A DNA stretch of 18,615 nt, from positions 1-18,615 of the forward strand of contig JAEYON010000047.1 in assembly GCA_023411645.1 (NCBI GenBank). The letters are read 5' to 3'. Of this stretch, positions 7,747 through 15,607 are shown piece by piece. The notes under the pieces were generated by a model. It worked only from the letters and a program-made list of their open reading frames with translations. It ran no database searches and had not been told where the DNA came from. How positions within the stretch are numbered: position 1 is the first letter of the stretch; each line of letters begins with the position of its first letter. Origin of the DNA: Bacillota bacterium (lineage in GTDB: Bacteria; Bacillota; Clostridia; Acetivibrionales; DTU013). Position numbers and translations under genes: made by a program.

Positions 7747-8538
7747 TTACTTTATTTCAAAATCCTTTTCATCAAGCTTCGGATACACATTCATAAGCGG
7801 CGAATAATCGGTGGCCGGGTTGCCGGACAGCAAGACGGTCTTCAGTTTGGTGAGCCCCGCCAGCGGCGACAAATCCGATACCTGATTATCTTCCATACAC
7901 AGATATACAAGGTTTTTCATGTTGGCAAGCACGCTGATATCCGAGATCTGATTGTTCTTCATCCATATGCTCTCCATCTGCGTCATTCCCGCCAGTGCGC
8001 TGATGTCACTGATATTGTTTCCCCATATCCAAAGATCTTTCATGTTGGTCATCCCTGAAAGTGAGCTGATATCGTTGATATTGGTACAGCAAATATAGAG
8101 ACATTCCAGCTTAGTCAAACCGGCCAGCGGACTGATGTCAAAGACCTCATCGCCATCATTAAGCGCCCAGTTTAGATTAAGACAGGTCAGGTTAGGAAAC
8201 TGTAAAAGGTCGCTGACATCCGCAACTCTGGCGAGCGGGGCGCCGCCATCCATCTCCATGTTCAACTCCTTAACAACCGCAGCCTCGTCAAGCGTAATGT
8301 CTCCCTCTGGCTTGTTAATCGCTTTGCGTACAAGCTCCTCGAGAACAGAATCGGTAAATACCACTACCGGTTCTGGCGTAGGTTCCTCATCGGGTTGTGA
8401 TGCCGGCTCCACATCGGTCACTTCGGCAGAAGCAGCGGGCTCAGTCGGTTCTGTTGTCTGTCGAGCGGCAGGTTCGCCGCATGCTGTAATTCCGCAAACC
8501 AGCAATGTAACAAGCAATACCGATAATGTCTTTTTCAT
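7747..8538 (-). CDS. Leucine-rich-repeat lipoprotein
   Basis: A 263-residue exported lipoprotein, probably displayed on the outer face of the membrane and used for binding rather than catalysis. The signal peptide ends in a lipobox, ITAC, with C20 as lipidated residue. A Pro/Glu/Thr-rich linker (about 21-60) is followed by a cap helix (VLEELVRKAINKPEGDITL, 65-83) typical of internalin-like LRR domains. Five 22-residue LRRs follow, with DIS/DLS anchors exactly 22 residues apart (I135, I157, I179, I201, L223; for example DISALAGMTQMESIWMKNN). GAGGAGG lies about 8 nt before the ATG. It follows the SLH/LRR gene by 31 bp and is probably in the same operon. Its C-terminus (NPATDYSPLMNVYPKLDEKD) closely matches that of the upstream gene, so the two LRR modules are likely paralogues. 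Confidence 0.92.
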   Translation of the reverse strand: MKKTLSVLLVTLLVCGITACGEPAARQTTEPTEPAASAEVTDVEPASQPDEEPTPEPVVVFTDSVLEELVRKAINKPEGDITLDEAAVVKELNMEMDGGAPLARVADVSDLLQFPNLTCLNLNWALNDGDEVFDISPLAGLTKLECLYICCTNINDISSLSGMTNMKDLWIWGNNISDISALAGMTQMESIWMKNNQISDISVLANMKNLVYLCMEDNQVSDLSPLAGLTKLKTVLLSGNPATDYSPLMNVYPKLDEKDFEIK

Positions 8539-8569
8539 TAAAAAAACCTCCTCAAGACAGTCTCCAAAG

Positions 8570-10492
8570 TTATTTCATTTCAAAATCCTTATATTCAAGC
8601 TTCCCGTAAATATCCTTGATCGGGCTGTAATCTGTTATTGGATTATTTTTCAGTTCTAATTCCTTCAGGTTCGATAGCTTTGCCAGCGGGCTTACATCTG
8701 TAATCAGATTGTCCGATAAGAATACGCTCCATAGCTTTGGTAAATTCCCAATAACGGAAATATCCTTGATTCCTGCACCCTTTGCCTCAAATATCTCAAG
8801 ATTCTTCATATCCGACATGAAATTAAGATTTTCAAATCCATTGCGCCCCTGATCCGGAGCATAGTTCCAATCAAATACAAGGCAAGTCATATTCGTCAGC
8901 CCCTTTAGAGGGGATAAATCCTTGACAGGCACACCTGAGAAGCCTAAATTCTCGAGCCTCGACAGACCTTCCAGCGGCGAAAAATCCTCAATGTCATTAA
9001 ACGACAGATTCAACTCTTTTAAGTTGGTAAAATACTGTAGAGCACTGATATTCCGGATTCCGCCGTTCTTACTGTTCATATCGTCAAAGCTCTCGTTGCT
9101 CAAATCCAGGGAGGTAATCGCCGCAGCTTCTTCCTTTGTGATCTCACCGTCCGACTTGTTCATAGCCGTACGAATTTTGGCTTCAAGTACCCCATCATTG
9201 AATTCGATAGAATTACTCTGCTCATTTGCTCCTGCCCCGGAGATCTTTCCGTTGTTCGTAAATGTTCCTTTATCTTCGACAAGAATATGTGAGTTGTTAA
9301 TGATAACAGCTCCTTTATTGTTTATAAATTTACCTTCATCAACGCGAAGGAAGAAGCCGTTTATAACAACAAGCCCATCATTGACAAACGTCCCTCCGAC
9401 GACTACCGCCATGCCTCCATGCGTATTGACCATTCCTTTTTCAAGGTAAACTGACCCTTTGTTTTCAAATGTGCCGTCAAAAACACGCAGCTGCCCGCCG
9501 ACCGGACCGCGGTCCACGCTATCCCCGATGACGGATGAGCACAATTTTATCTCACCATTGTTGATGACCTTGCCGCCGTTTTGTACAGCCGTCACGGAGT
9601 AATTGATAAAATCATCTGTGAATGAATCGGCTCCCATGACCCGGATTGTGCCGTTGTTTATAAGTGTTCCTTCGATATAAAAATCGTTGCCTCGGTTTAC
9701 AGTTAATGTTACACCCTCTGGTATGGTCACCTCGCCAGTGACAACTATTTTCCCCCCGGGATCAACTGCTATTGCCTTCACGGTATTGTCAGATAATGCA
9801 TATAAAAGCGCATCAAAATTATAGGCAATAAATGCATCCGGTTTGTGTTCGTTTACAAAATCAAGTACATTTCCGTAATCCTGCTTTTTGAATACGCCTT
9901 CCTCTATTAATTTATCTGCCATCATATGGCTGCCGCCCTTCACGTCGGCCGCCAGTGAAGCCCACGAGACCATTACAACATCCGATCGCAGAAAATTAAC
10001 AGTATCCACATCATCAGGAAGGATACCAACGGCCTTTGCGAGTATATCCGGAGCATCCCACGAAAAATCCCCCGCCGTGTCATTGTAACCAAGCGCCCTG
10101 AGCATGAAGGTCAGATACATATCCGAGCCTGCGCTGCCGGCGCCAAAGCTTGTGGCAGATACGCCTTTGGTCAGTCCCTTTTCATAAGCGTAACCTATGT
10201 ACTTGTCCGCCCAGGACGGCACATCAGTGAACGGATGATTACCGCCCACCTCCAGTGCCTCCGCTTCCTTACCAAGTGTGCGAATCAGCATCACCATTGC
10301 TTCGATGCGGGTTGGCGCCCTGTCAAGCGCAAAATCAGTCTCGGACACACCTTTGAATAATCCAAGCATTTTCAGTGCCGTAGCTTTTGTCTGTGCCGCA
10401 TTGATGTCAGCCGAATATGCCGGCAAAGCAATTGTTAAGATAATGGTAAGCGATAGAATGAGAGAAAATACACCTTTCACAGTTTTCTTCAT
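8570..10492 (-). CDS. Secreted SLH-like / beta-repeat / LRR protein
   Basis: A 640-residue surface protein of unknown ligand. Residues 1-27 are a signal peptide (cleavage near AYS-AD). About 33-205 resembles three diverged SLH domains (APTRIEAMVMLIRTLG, PFTDVPSWADKYIGYAYEKG, YLTFMLRALGY) and may anchor it to the wall. About 240-420 contains six copies of a G-x-[FLV]-x-N-x-G-x-[IV] motif near residues 275, 307, 340, 367, 387 and 409 (GTLINNGTI, GKVINNGEI, GTFENKGSV, GTFVNDGLV, GKFINNKGA, GTFTNNGKI), suggesting a beta-solenoid. An LRR cap (VLEAKIRTAMNKSDGEITKE, 435-454) and internalin-type LRRs fill 455-640. AGGAG lies 8-10 nt before the ATG. A terminator upstream means it probably has its own promoter, but none is convincing. 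It is a likely partner of the adjacent LRR kinase (inference). Confidence 0.9.
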   Translation of the reverse strand: MKKTVKGVFSLILSLTIILTIALPAYSADINAAQTKATALKMLGLFKGVSETDFALDRAPTRIEAMVMLIRTLGKEAEALEVGGNHPFTDVPSWADKYIGYAYEKGLTKGVSATSFGAGSAGSDMYLTFMLRALGYNDTAGDFSWDAPDILAKAVGILPDDVDTVNFLRSDVVMVSWASLAADVKGGSHMMADKLIEEGVFKKQDYGNVLDFVNEHKPDAFIAYNFDALLYALSDNTVKAIAVDPGGKIVVTGEVTIPEGVTLTVNRGNDFYIEGTLINNGTIRVMGADSFTDDFINYSVTAVQNGGKVINNGEIKLCSSVIGDSVDRGPVGGQLRVFDGTFENKGSVYLEKGMVNTHGGMAVVVGGTFVNDGLVVINGFFLRVDEGKFINNKGAVIINNSHILVEDKGTFTNNGKISGAGANEQSNSIEFNDGVLEAKIRTAMNKSDGEITKEEAAAITSLDLSNESFDDMNSKNGGIRNISALQYFTNLKELNLSFNDIEDFSPLEGLSRLENLGFSGVPVKDLSPLKGLTNMTCLVFDWNYAPDQGRNGFENLNFMSDMKNLEIFEAKGAGIKDISVIGNLPKLWSVFLSDNLITDVSPLAKLSNLKELELKNNPITDYSPIKDIYGKLEYKDFEMK

Positions 10493-10554
10493 AAGCTTTC
10501 TCCTTATTGACTAATTTGTAAATTTGCTGTTGATATCTTCATTTTATATGACAT

Positions 10555-10584
10555 TAAATAAAAAAAGGTGAGCTGCCAGCCCAC
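10555..10584 (-). terminator. Terminator of the regulator-kinase operon
   Basis: On the minus strand GTGGGC and GCTCAC pair (one G-U) around TGGCA, followed by CCTTTTTTTATTT. It lies about 40 bases past the kinase stop codon and separates the kinase from the SLH/LRR gene. The stem is short, but the T-tract is strong. Confidence 0.7.
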
Positions 10585-10622
10585 ATTTGACATATTTCCT
10601 TTACTAATATTTCCCGATTTGA

Positions 10623-12254
10623 TTAACGATAAGATATTGTAAAATCCGCTTTCCCTCCGATAGCTTGAGCTGCCTGGCGCATATCCTCCCCCAGGATGAC
10701 ATCCTCAAGGTGCGGTAACAATAGAAGTGGAGCGAGGTCACCATCTATAATACCAGACACTTCAAAAAAACTAAGCTCTGTCAGCTTATCTATCCCGTCG
10801 AGTGTATCAATAGTCGTATCATATAGACTAAGCCTCTGAAGACCCTTTAATCCGTCAAACACTTCAAGAGAGCGGATTGGCAGCTTGCCGGCATTCATTT
10901 CAGTGAGCATTGGGCAGTTATCAAGCGGCGACAAATCTGTAACACGGGTATCAAATATGGATAACCGACTTAAAAACTTCAGCTCGCTCAAGATTGATAT
11001 ATCTGTTACCGGGTTATTTTTTAGTTCTACTGCCTCAAGATTCTGCAAGGCAGCAAGCGGAGTTAGATCAGTTATCCTTTGCATTGAAATGGATATTTGC
11101 TTCAGATTAGGCATTTTCCCAAGATCAGTAAGCGAGCGGATTGGTCCTTCTCTCACCCGATTGTTTTCAAAGAGCTTCTTCACCCCGGCATTCAGTTCTT
11201 CTTCGCTCCTGGCAATCAAAGAATCACCGTAAATATATAGCCTATCAACTAATAATAAATCATCCTTTGTAAGTGGTTCATCCGCCGTCTTTCCAAGCTG
11301 AAGCCGGACAGCCTGCTCAATCAGCGGCTCTTCGAAAGAAATACCTTCACCGGGTTTCAAATCCATTGCCGGCAGGTCGGTGAATCGACCCAAAACAAAT
11401 CCCGCACAAAGGAATAAAAAACACGACAGAATAAACATCGTCCATCGAAGCAATGATATCTTCCCTTTGCCATCGGAAGATAAAAGCGCGGCCTTGAGTT
11501 TACTTGCCGATGTAAATCTATGCTCCGGAGAAAAAGCAGTACACCTTTTATATATGGTTGCCAGCCTGTTTCGGCCAACTTTTCGAAAAACCTCTTTTGC
11601 GTCCGTCTCTCCTGTAAGCATCCAGCCTAAAACAATACCGACGGAATAAATGTCCGTGCGGGCATCTGTCTGTGAAAATCCGTATTGCTCAGGAGGTGCA
11701 TATTCTCTTGTACCGATGAACTGTGTGTCGCTCTTTGAATCAGAATGGTATTCGCGCGCAATATCAAAGTCAATCAGACCGATTTTTCCGTCCGGTTTTA
11801 CAATGATGTTTTGAGGTTTGATGTCTCTGTGAATAATGGGATGCTCCCGCCCGTGCAGATAAATCAGAATATCACACAGCTGAATGCAGATGCCGGTAAT
11901 TTCCTGGTGCGATAGAGTATTTTCCTTAATGTATTGATCGAGTGGTTCACCAGCGATATATTCGCGTACAATACACAGCACATTATCGTTTTGGAACTCG
12001 TCTTCAAAGGCTGGCAGGCCTTTATGATCCAGCGACTTTAGGATGCTGCTCTCATGCACAACGGAGTAAATATCCTTGTTGTAGCATTTCGCCACATACA
12101 ACTGCTCACTTCCCTTTTGCCGGACTAAAAAGGTCTCTGTGCCATGGCTGCTTGCCAGACATTCCATCTGATCGTATTTCTCCAGAAAATTTGCTGGATA
12201 CGTATCGTTAAAGTTATTTATAATATCGGCGACTGCAGCTTTTATATCCTTCAT
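10623..12254 (-). CDS. Transmembrane Ser/Thr protein kinase with LRR ectodomain
   Basis: A 543-residue receptor-like Hanks-type kinase. Residues 28-258 are the kinase: Lys K56 (YVAKCY), likely helix-C E68, the catalytic loop HRDIKPQN (142-149), metal-binding D162 in DFD (not DFG), APPEQYG (186-192), D201 and R246. The glycine loop is degenerate (SSHGTETFLV). One membrane helix spans about 270-290. The exported C-terminal part has an LRR cap-like helix (LIEQAVRLQLGKTADEPLT, 311-329) and several LRRs from about 372 to 525 (LTPLAALQNLEAVELKNN, DLSPLDNCPML). So the kinase is cytoplasmic and the LRRs face outward. The start overlaps the stop of the upstream HTH-like gene (ATGA). Bacterial kinases of this size more often carry PASTA ectodomains; LRRs are unusual. 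Key catalytic residues are present, so activity is likely. Confidence 0.93.
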   Translation of the reverse strand: MKDIKAAVADIINNFNDTYPANFLEKYDQMECLASSHGTETFLVRQKGSEQLYVAKCYNKDIYSVVHESSILKSLDHKGLPAFEDEFQNDNVLCIVREYIAGEPLDQYIKENTLSHQEITGICIQLCDILIYLHGREHPIIHRDIKPQNIIVKPDGKIGLIDFDIAREYHSDSKSDTQFIGTREYAPPEQYGFSQTDARTDIYSVGIVLGWMLTGETDAKEVFRKVGRNRLATIYKRCTAFSPEHRFTSASKLKAALLSSDGKGKISLLRWTMFILSCFLFLCAGFVLGRFTDLPAMDLKPGEGISFEEPLIEQAVRLQLGKTADEPLTKDDLLLVDRLYIYGDSLIARSEEELNAGVKKLFENNRVREGPIRSLTDLGKMPNLKQISISMQRITDLTPLAALQNLEAVELKNNPVTDISILSELKFLSRLSIFDTRVTDLSPLDNCPMLTEMNAGKLPIRSLEVFDGLKGLQRLSLYDTTIDTLDGIDKLTELSFFEVSGIIDGDLAPLLLLPHLEDVILGEDMRQAAQAIGGKADFTISYR

Positions 12255-12730
12255 ATCATTTTTGCCACGCCAAGTAAAGGCAGACCCATTTCATGCAAAA
12301 CCCTTTGTGTTTCAACTATTGTAAAATGGTCATGAAGACAGTATATCAATGCCGCATCCCGCTTCACCCTTGGATATAGCGCATTCTTTCCCGCATATTT
12401 CAAAAGCTCCTGAGCTTCATCAACATCGGCATCAAACCCAAATGCAAGCTGCAGAACCGTGTCGCGCGAAGGATTTCTTGACCCTCTGAAAATCTGATGT
12501 CCATAGGAACGTTCGATATTTGCCCGCTTTATAATGTGCTCCGGTACTTCGCCCTGTTTTTTACATAATTGCGTTATGTATTCGCAAAAGGGCGGCATTT
12601 GCATTTCATCCTCGTTGCTTTTTATATACTGCTCCAGATCCGGCGCTTTGAGCAGGCCGCTTAAGAAGGCAGTCGTACTGGTGCTATTTTTCCCTGATCC
12701 GGCTGGCTTTACCATATCATTAGTAGTCAT
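12251..12730 (-). CDS. HTH/XRE-like regulator coupled to the kinase
   Basis: A 159-residue soluble protein resembling a clostridial XRE-like family often annotated as transcriptional regulator. The core (about 47-150) runs from FCEYITQLCKKQGEVPEHII through IKRANIERSYGHQIFRGSRN, DTVLQLAFGFDADVDEAQEL and a C-terminal helical part (RDAALIYCLHDHFTIVETQR). The SYGHQIFRGSRNPSRDT segment matches the recognition-helix region of XRE folds. The N-terminal 40 residues are polar and Ser/Thr-rich and could be a phosphorylation site for the kinase. AGGAGG (12740-12745) lies 9 nt before the ATG. The stop overlaps the kinase start by four bases, so the two are translationally coupled and probably function together. 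DNA binding itself is inferred from the fold resemblance. Confidence 0.82.
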   Translation of the reverse strand: MTTNDMVKPAGSGKNSTSTTAFLSGLLKAPDLEQYIKSNEDEMQMPPFCEYITQLCKKQGEVPEHIIKRANIERSYGHQIFRGSRNPSRDTVLQLAFGFDADVDEAQELLKYAGKNALYPRVKRDAALIYCLHDHFTIVETQRVLHEMGLPLLGVAKMI

Positions 12731-12783
12731 CCGATGATGCCTCCTGTCAGAATTTAATAAAATATTCCATAAAGTATAAGTAT

Positions 12784-12812
12784 ATTATATACGGTCATCC
12801 AGCTCTTCTCAA
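12784..12812 (-). promoter_or_regulatory. Sigma-A promoter of the regulator-kinase operon
   Basis: On the minus strand TTGAGA (12812-12807) and TATAAT (12789-12784) are separated by exactly 17 bases. The start codon is 54 bases below the -10, leaving room for a short leader with AGGAGG. This is one of the two best promoter matches seen. Confidence 0.75.
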
Positions 12813-12877
12813 GCTAAAAAGCTCACAATGATAATAACCTCGAATGCTATATGCGGTCTGACATTAATACGCGCACA

Positions 12878-15418
12878 TCAGGGGATTGGCCGCCACTCAT
12901 ATATATAGTAAGTTCCTCCGGCGCCTCCTCCTGTCCAAAGCTTCTCCTGCTGTCCTTCAGAATAACCGACTGGGATTTCTGCCGAAATTGTGCCGCTTAC
13001 AGATGTTACATTTTTTTCGCTGTACTTTACAGAGGAATAAATCTCAAATACACTCTTTCCGTCCTCATCTGCAAAACGGGTAGAGCCAAAATCCGCCCGG
13101 CAGCTTCCTCTTCCATCAAAGTAAGAAAGGTTTGTTTCTGTAAAGGCTAGATTGAAACTGAGACTTACAACTTCTCCTCCTCGGATTAACTCAGGCGGAA
13201 CCGATATGGTTAACTGAGTAGCGTAGCTTTCTCCGTGGATCATGTCTGGATCGTACCAGTCGTCACTTTCACCAATATATTTGCTTGAGTAGTTATAGCT
13301 GCCGGGCGAAGCACCGGCTTCAACCAGATATGCACCGCTTTTATTCGTATTGTCCAGATTCTCCTGATATGCTTCGTTGACTGTGTCAACAAGCACCCAT
13401 GCGTATTCCTTTTGTGCGACAGGCGCAGTAACTGGCACTTCAACGCTATCATCAGGGGCATCAGTTTGAACCTGTTCAGTCTTTTTTTCATTGTTCTCAC
13501 CTAATTGAATTGTTGTGGTTGGATAGGAGACCTTAAACGGAATAGTCAGCTCCGGCGTATCTTTTCCGGGAGCATATAGTTCAATGGTATTTGGAAATCC
13601 GCACTGCATATGTCCGAGTATTGTAAACGAAGTGTTCATTGTACCACTTCCAGGCATCTTTCCTGTCCAGTTTTTCATATTAGCAGTATTTGAGAGGGGT
13701 GCGAAACGGACGGTATAACCGGTGTACTTATACTCTCCTTCACTATCGGGCTTCTCTATAATTTGAACTCTGACTGTTTTGTTAAGCTCCTGCTGCAGGC
13801 TTCGAAGCTGTTTCTCATATTCACGCTGTGCCTGTTCCATAGCCTTATTCAAAAGATATTTTCGTGCTGAGATCATTGGTGCCTGCAGCCTTGTTAATAA
13901 ATGAGCCCTGTACTGCTTTGTAAGTACCTCTCGATCCTTTGTCCATTCGCGCTCGTCGAAGGAATACTTCTTCCCCGAAACACCGGCAATCTCCTTGACC
14001 TTGCCGTAGCCGAGCTCCCAGAACCGGTTGCAGTAACCGTCTATTTCCTGTTCGATTAGCTGCTGTGCCTTTTGCGTATCATCCTGATTTTCGTTCAGGA
14101 TCCTGATCATTATTCTTCGCCATTCCTTATTGAAGCGCGGGGCCTCCACATCGTTGTAATACTGATATACATCTCCGATGTTTTCTAGCTTCAGTTCCAC
14201 CATATCGCTCTGTACAGTGGATAGAATAATATCAAATACGGCGATACCTGCAAAGCCTACCTTTAAAGCAGACGATCCGAGGTATCCCACAGCATTGTTG
14301 GCGATGTTCTTTGCAAGGTTGGACAGAGTACTTAGCTTTCCTGCGTCATCGGAAAAATTGTAAGTAAAATCATAACATGTCTGCACGACTGCCAGCGCAA
14401 GCCCTAGATGCTGCGTCCCGCTGTCCAGTGCCTCGGCAAGCGCACCATCATACTGCCCGCCCAGCGTGATTGCGGTCACAGCTGTGCCGGTGTTTCCCGT
14501 CACGGTATTGATGGCTTCAAAACCCGCCTCAAACGCCGCATTACCGGGTTCTCCACTATCAGCGAGTTCCTGCAGCACCTCAAAGGATTTCCCGGTATTC
14601 ATCTGGCTGGCAATAGCATATACATCAGTGATATAGGCTTTACGGGTATTTTCATTCTTTACCTGAAACACACCGTAAGTGGACAAATGTGTAGTATAAA
14701 TCAACACCTGCCGGTTTTTGGCGTCTACCTCGTATAGAACGCCCTCCCATTCGCCGGTGCTCCGGTTATAGTATTTTGCACCGATACATTCGCCCTCGGC
14801 TCCCGTCTCAACATATTTTTCATCATATGGGATAGTAATAGTGATCACATCATCAAAGACGGTCTGCCCTCCAAGATCAAAATCGTATGCAGTGACCTTT
14901 ACTCCATTCGACTTATCAGTCTTTTCGGGAAGCTCTCTTATTTGCAGCGTTTCTGATCCGTCAATGCCATACTCGCCAAAATCAATCTTTACACCATAAG
15001 CCGATGCAACCGGATTTTCCTCAGTGACTGTCAACTTTTCCGCATTTGCCTTATAATCCTTATCTGTGTAGTAGAGGGTGCTCAGTTCTAGCGCCTTGCT
15101 ATCCGTGCTGGCTCCGGTTTCAGGGTTTCCGCCGATTCTTGGCAGAATCACAACCGCTAATACAATCACCAACATCACCGCGATGGCTGATATTACATGC
15201 TTTCCTGCGGAACGCCTCCTCTTCCATGCAGGAACAGATTGTCCCATCCAAGAAACAGGGCGTTCCGGTATGGGTGTCAGGCGTTCTGGTACATGAGCAG
15301 GGTGCTTTTGAACAGTCACATTCTGAGGCGATTTGACAGACATGTCAACCTCAGTACCACAGGAACGGCAAAATTTAGCATTTTCCGGTATATTACCACC
15401 ACATTGTCTACAATACAT
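12878..15418 (-). CDS. Zinc-ribbon single-pass membrane protein with large exported region
   Basis: An 846-residue protein whose function I do not recognise. The N-terminus is a zinc ribbon with C3, C6, C17 and C20 (MYCRQCGGNIPENAKFCRSC), followed by a Pro-rich linker, basic residues (KRRR, 67-70) and one membrane helix (about 74-93). The remaining 750 residues are probably outside. They comprise a beta-rich domain (about 140-253, with TVFDDVITITIPYDE and TTHLSTYGVF, resembling ZU5-like modules seen before helical regions), a helical region (about 260-550) with a Gly-rich hydrophobic segment (377-403) and a predicted coiled coil (about 522-550), then a low-complexity linker and a C-terminal beta domain (about 685-846). 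GGGGG lies 7 nt before the ATG. The gene lies upstream of the LRR kinase operon, whose own promoter is in the gap. The zinc ribbon could be a cytoplasmic signalling or docking element. Confidence 0.85.
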   Translation of the reverse strand: MYCRQCGGNIPENAKFCRSCGTEVDMSVKSPQNVTVQKHPAHVPERLTPIPERPVSWMGQSVPAWKRRRSAGKHVISAIAVMLVIVLAVVILPRIGGNPETGASTDSKALELSTLYYTDKDYKANAEKLTVTEENPVASAYGVKIDFGEYGIDGSETLQIRELPEKTDKSNGVKVTAYDFDLGGQTVFDDVITITIPYDEKYVETGAEGECIGAKYYNRSTGEWEGVLYEVDAKNRQVLIYTTHLSTYGVFQVKNENTRKAYITDVYAIASQMNTGKSFEVLQELADSGEPGNAAFEAGFEAINTVTGNTGTAVTAITLGGQYDGALAEALDSGTQHLGLALAVVQTCYDFTYNFSDDAGKLSTLSNLAKNIANNAVGYLGSSALKVGFAGIAVFDIILSTVQSDMVELKLENIGDVYQYYNDVEAPRFNKEWRRIMIRILNENQDDTQKAQQLIEQEIDGYCNRFWELGYGKVKEIAGVSGKKYSFDEREWTKDREVLTKQYRAHLLTRLQAPMISARKYLLNKAMEQAQREYEKQLRSLQQELNKTVRVQIIEKPDSEGEYKYTGYTVRFAPLSNTANMKNWTGKMPGSGTMNTSFTILGHMQCGFPNTIELYAPGKDTPELTIPFKVSYPTTTIQLGENNEKKTEQVQTDAPDDSVEVPVTAPVAQKEYAWVLVDTVNEAYQENLDNTNKSGAYLVEAGASPGSYNYSSKYIGESDDWYDPDMIHGESYATQLTISVPPELIRGGEVVSLSFNLAFTETNLSYFDGRGSCRADFGSTRFADEDGKSVFEIYSSVKYSEKNVTSVSGTISAEIPVGYSEGQQEKLWTGGGAGGTYYIYEWRPIP

Positions 15419-15430
15419 ATGTTTTCCCCC

Positions 15431-15569
15431 TTGTTTCTGTGTAAACTGTTGGCTATATAGCGTTTTCTATACGGATGCAGGAGCCAATTCAGCAGACACG
15501 TCTTAGCATTATTTTACGTAATTGCTCTCATGTACTGCATCATCTATTCGGGTGATTCCATATAACAAA
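15431..15569. other. Gap between LuxR-type gene and zinc-ribbon gene
   Basis: After the LuxR terminator there are about 140 bases that must hold the promoter of the zinc-ribbon gene. The only -10-like match is TATATA near 15466 on the minus strand, with no good -35 at 16-18 bases. Otherwise I see nothing in it. Confidence 0.3.
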
Positions 15570-15595
15570 GGCCCTCACCCATTCGGGTGAGAGCC
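15562..15595 (-). terminator. Terminator of the LuxR-type membrane regulator gene
   Basis: On the minus strand GGCTCTCACCC pairs with GGGTGAGGGCC (one G-U) around a GAAT loop, followed by TTTGTTAT. It lies just after the stop codon at 15608. The stem is strong and the T-tract is modest. Confidence 0.8.
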
Positions 15596-15607
15596 TCTTA
15601 TAATACG

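Noticed and set aside
10515..10553. TTTAAT-17-TATCAA as promoter of the SLH/LRR gene
   Set aside because: Both boxes match poorly, although a promoter is needed here since a terminator precedes. Not strong enough to annotate.
11357..11578. Minus-strand 73-codon ORF inside the kinase gene
   Set aside because: It is a shadow in another frame of a gene with clear kinase motifs.
12798..12830. AGCT-containing hairpin as terminator of the zinc-ribbon gene
   Set aside because: The stem is only four base pairs and the sequence forms the -35 region of the next promoter. No terminator was found for this gene.
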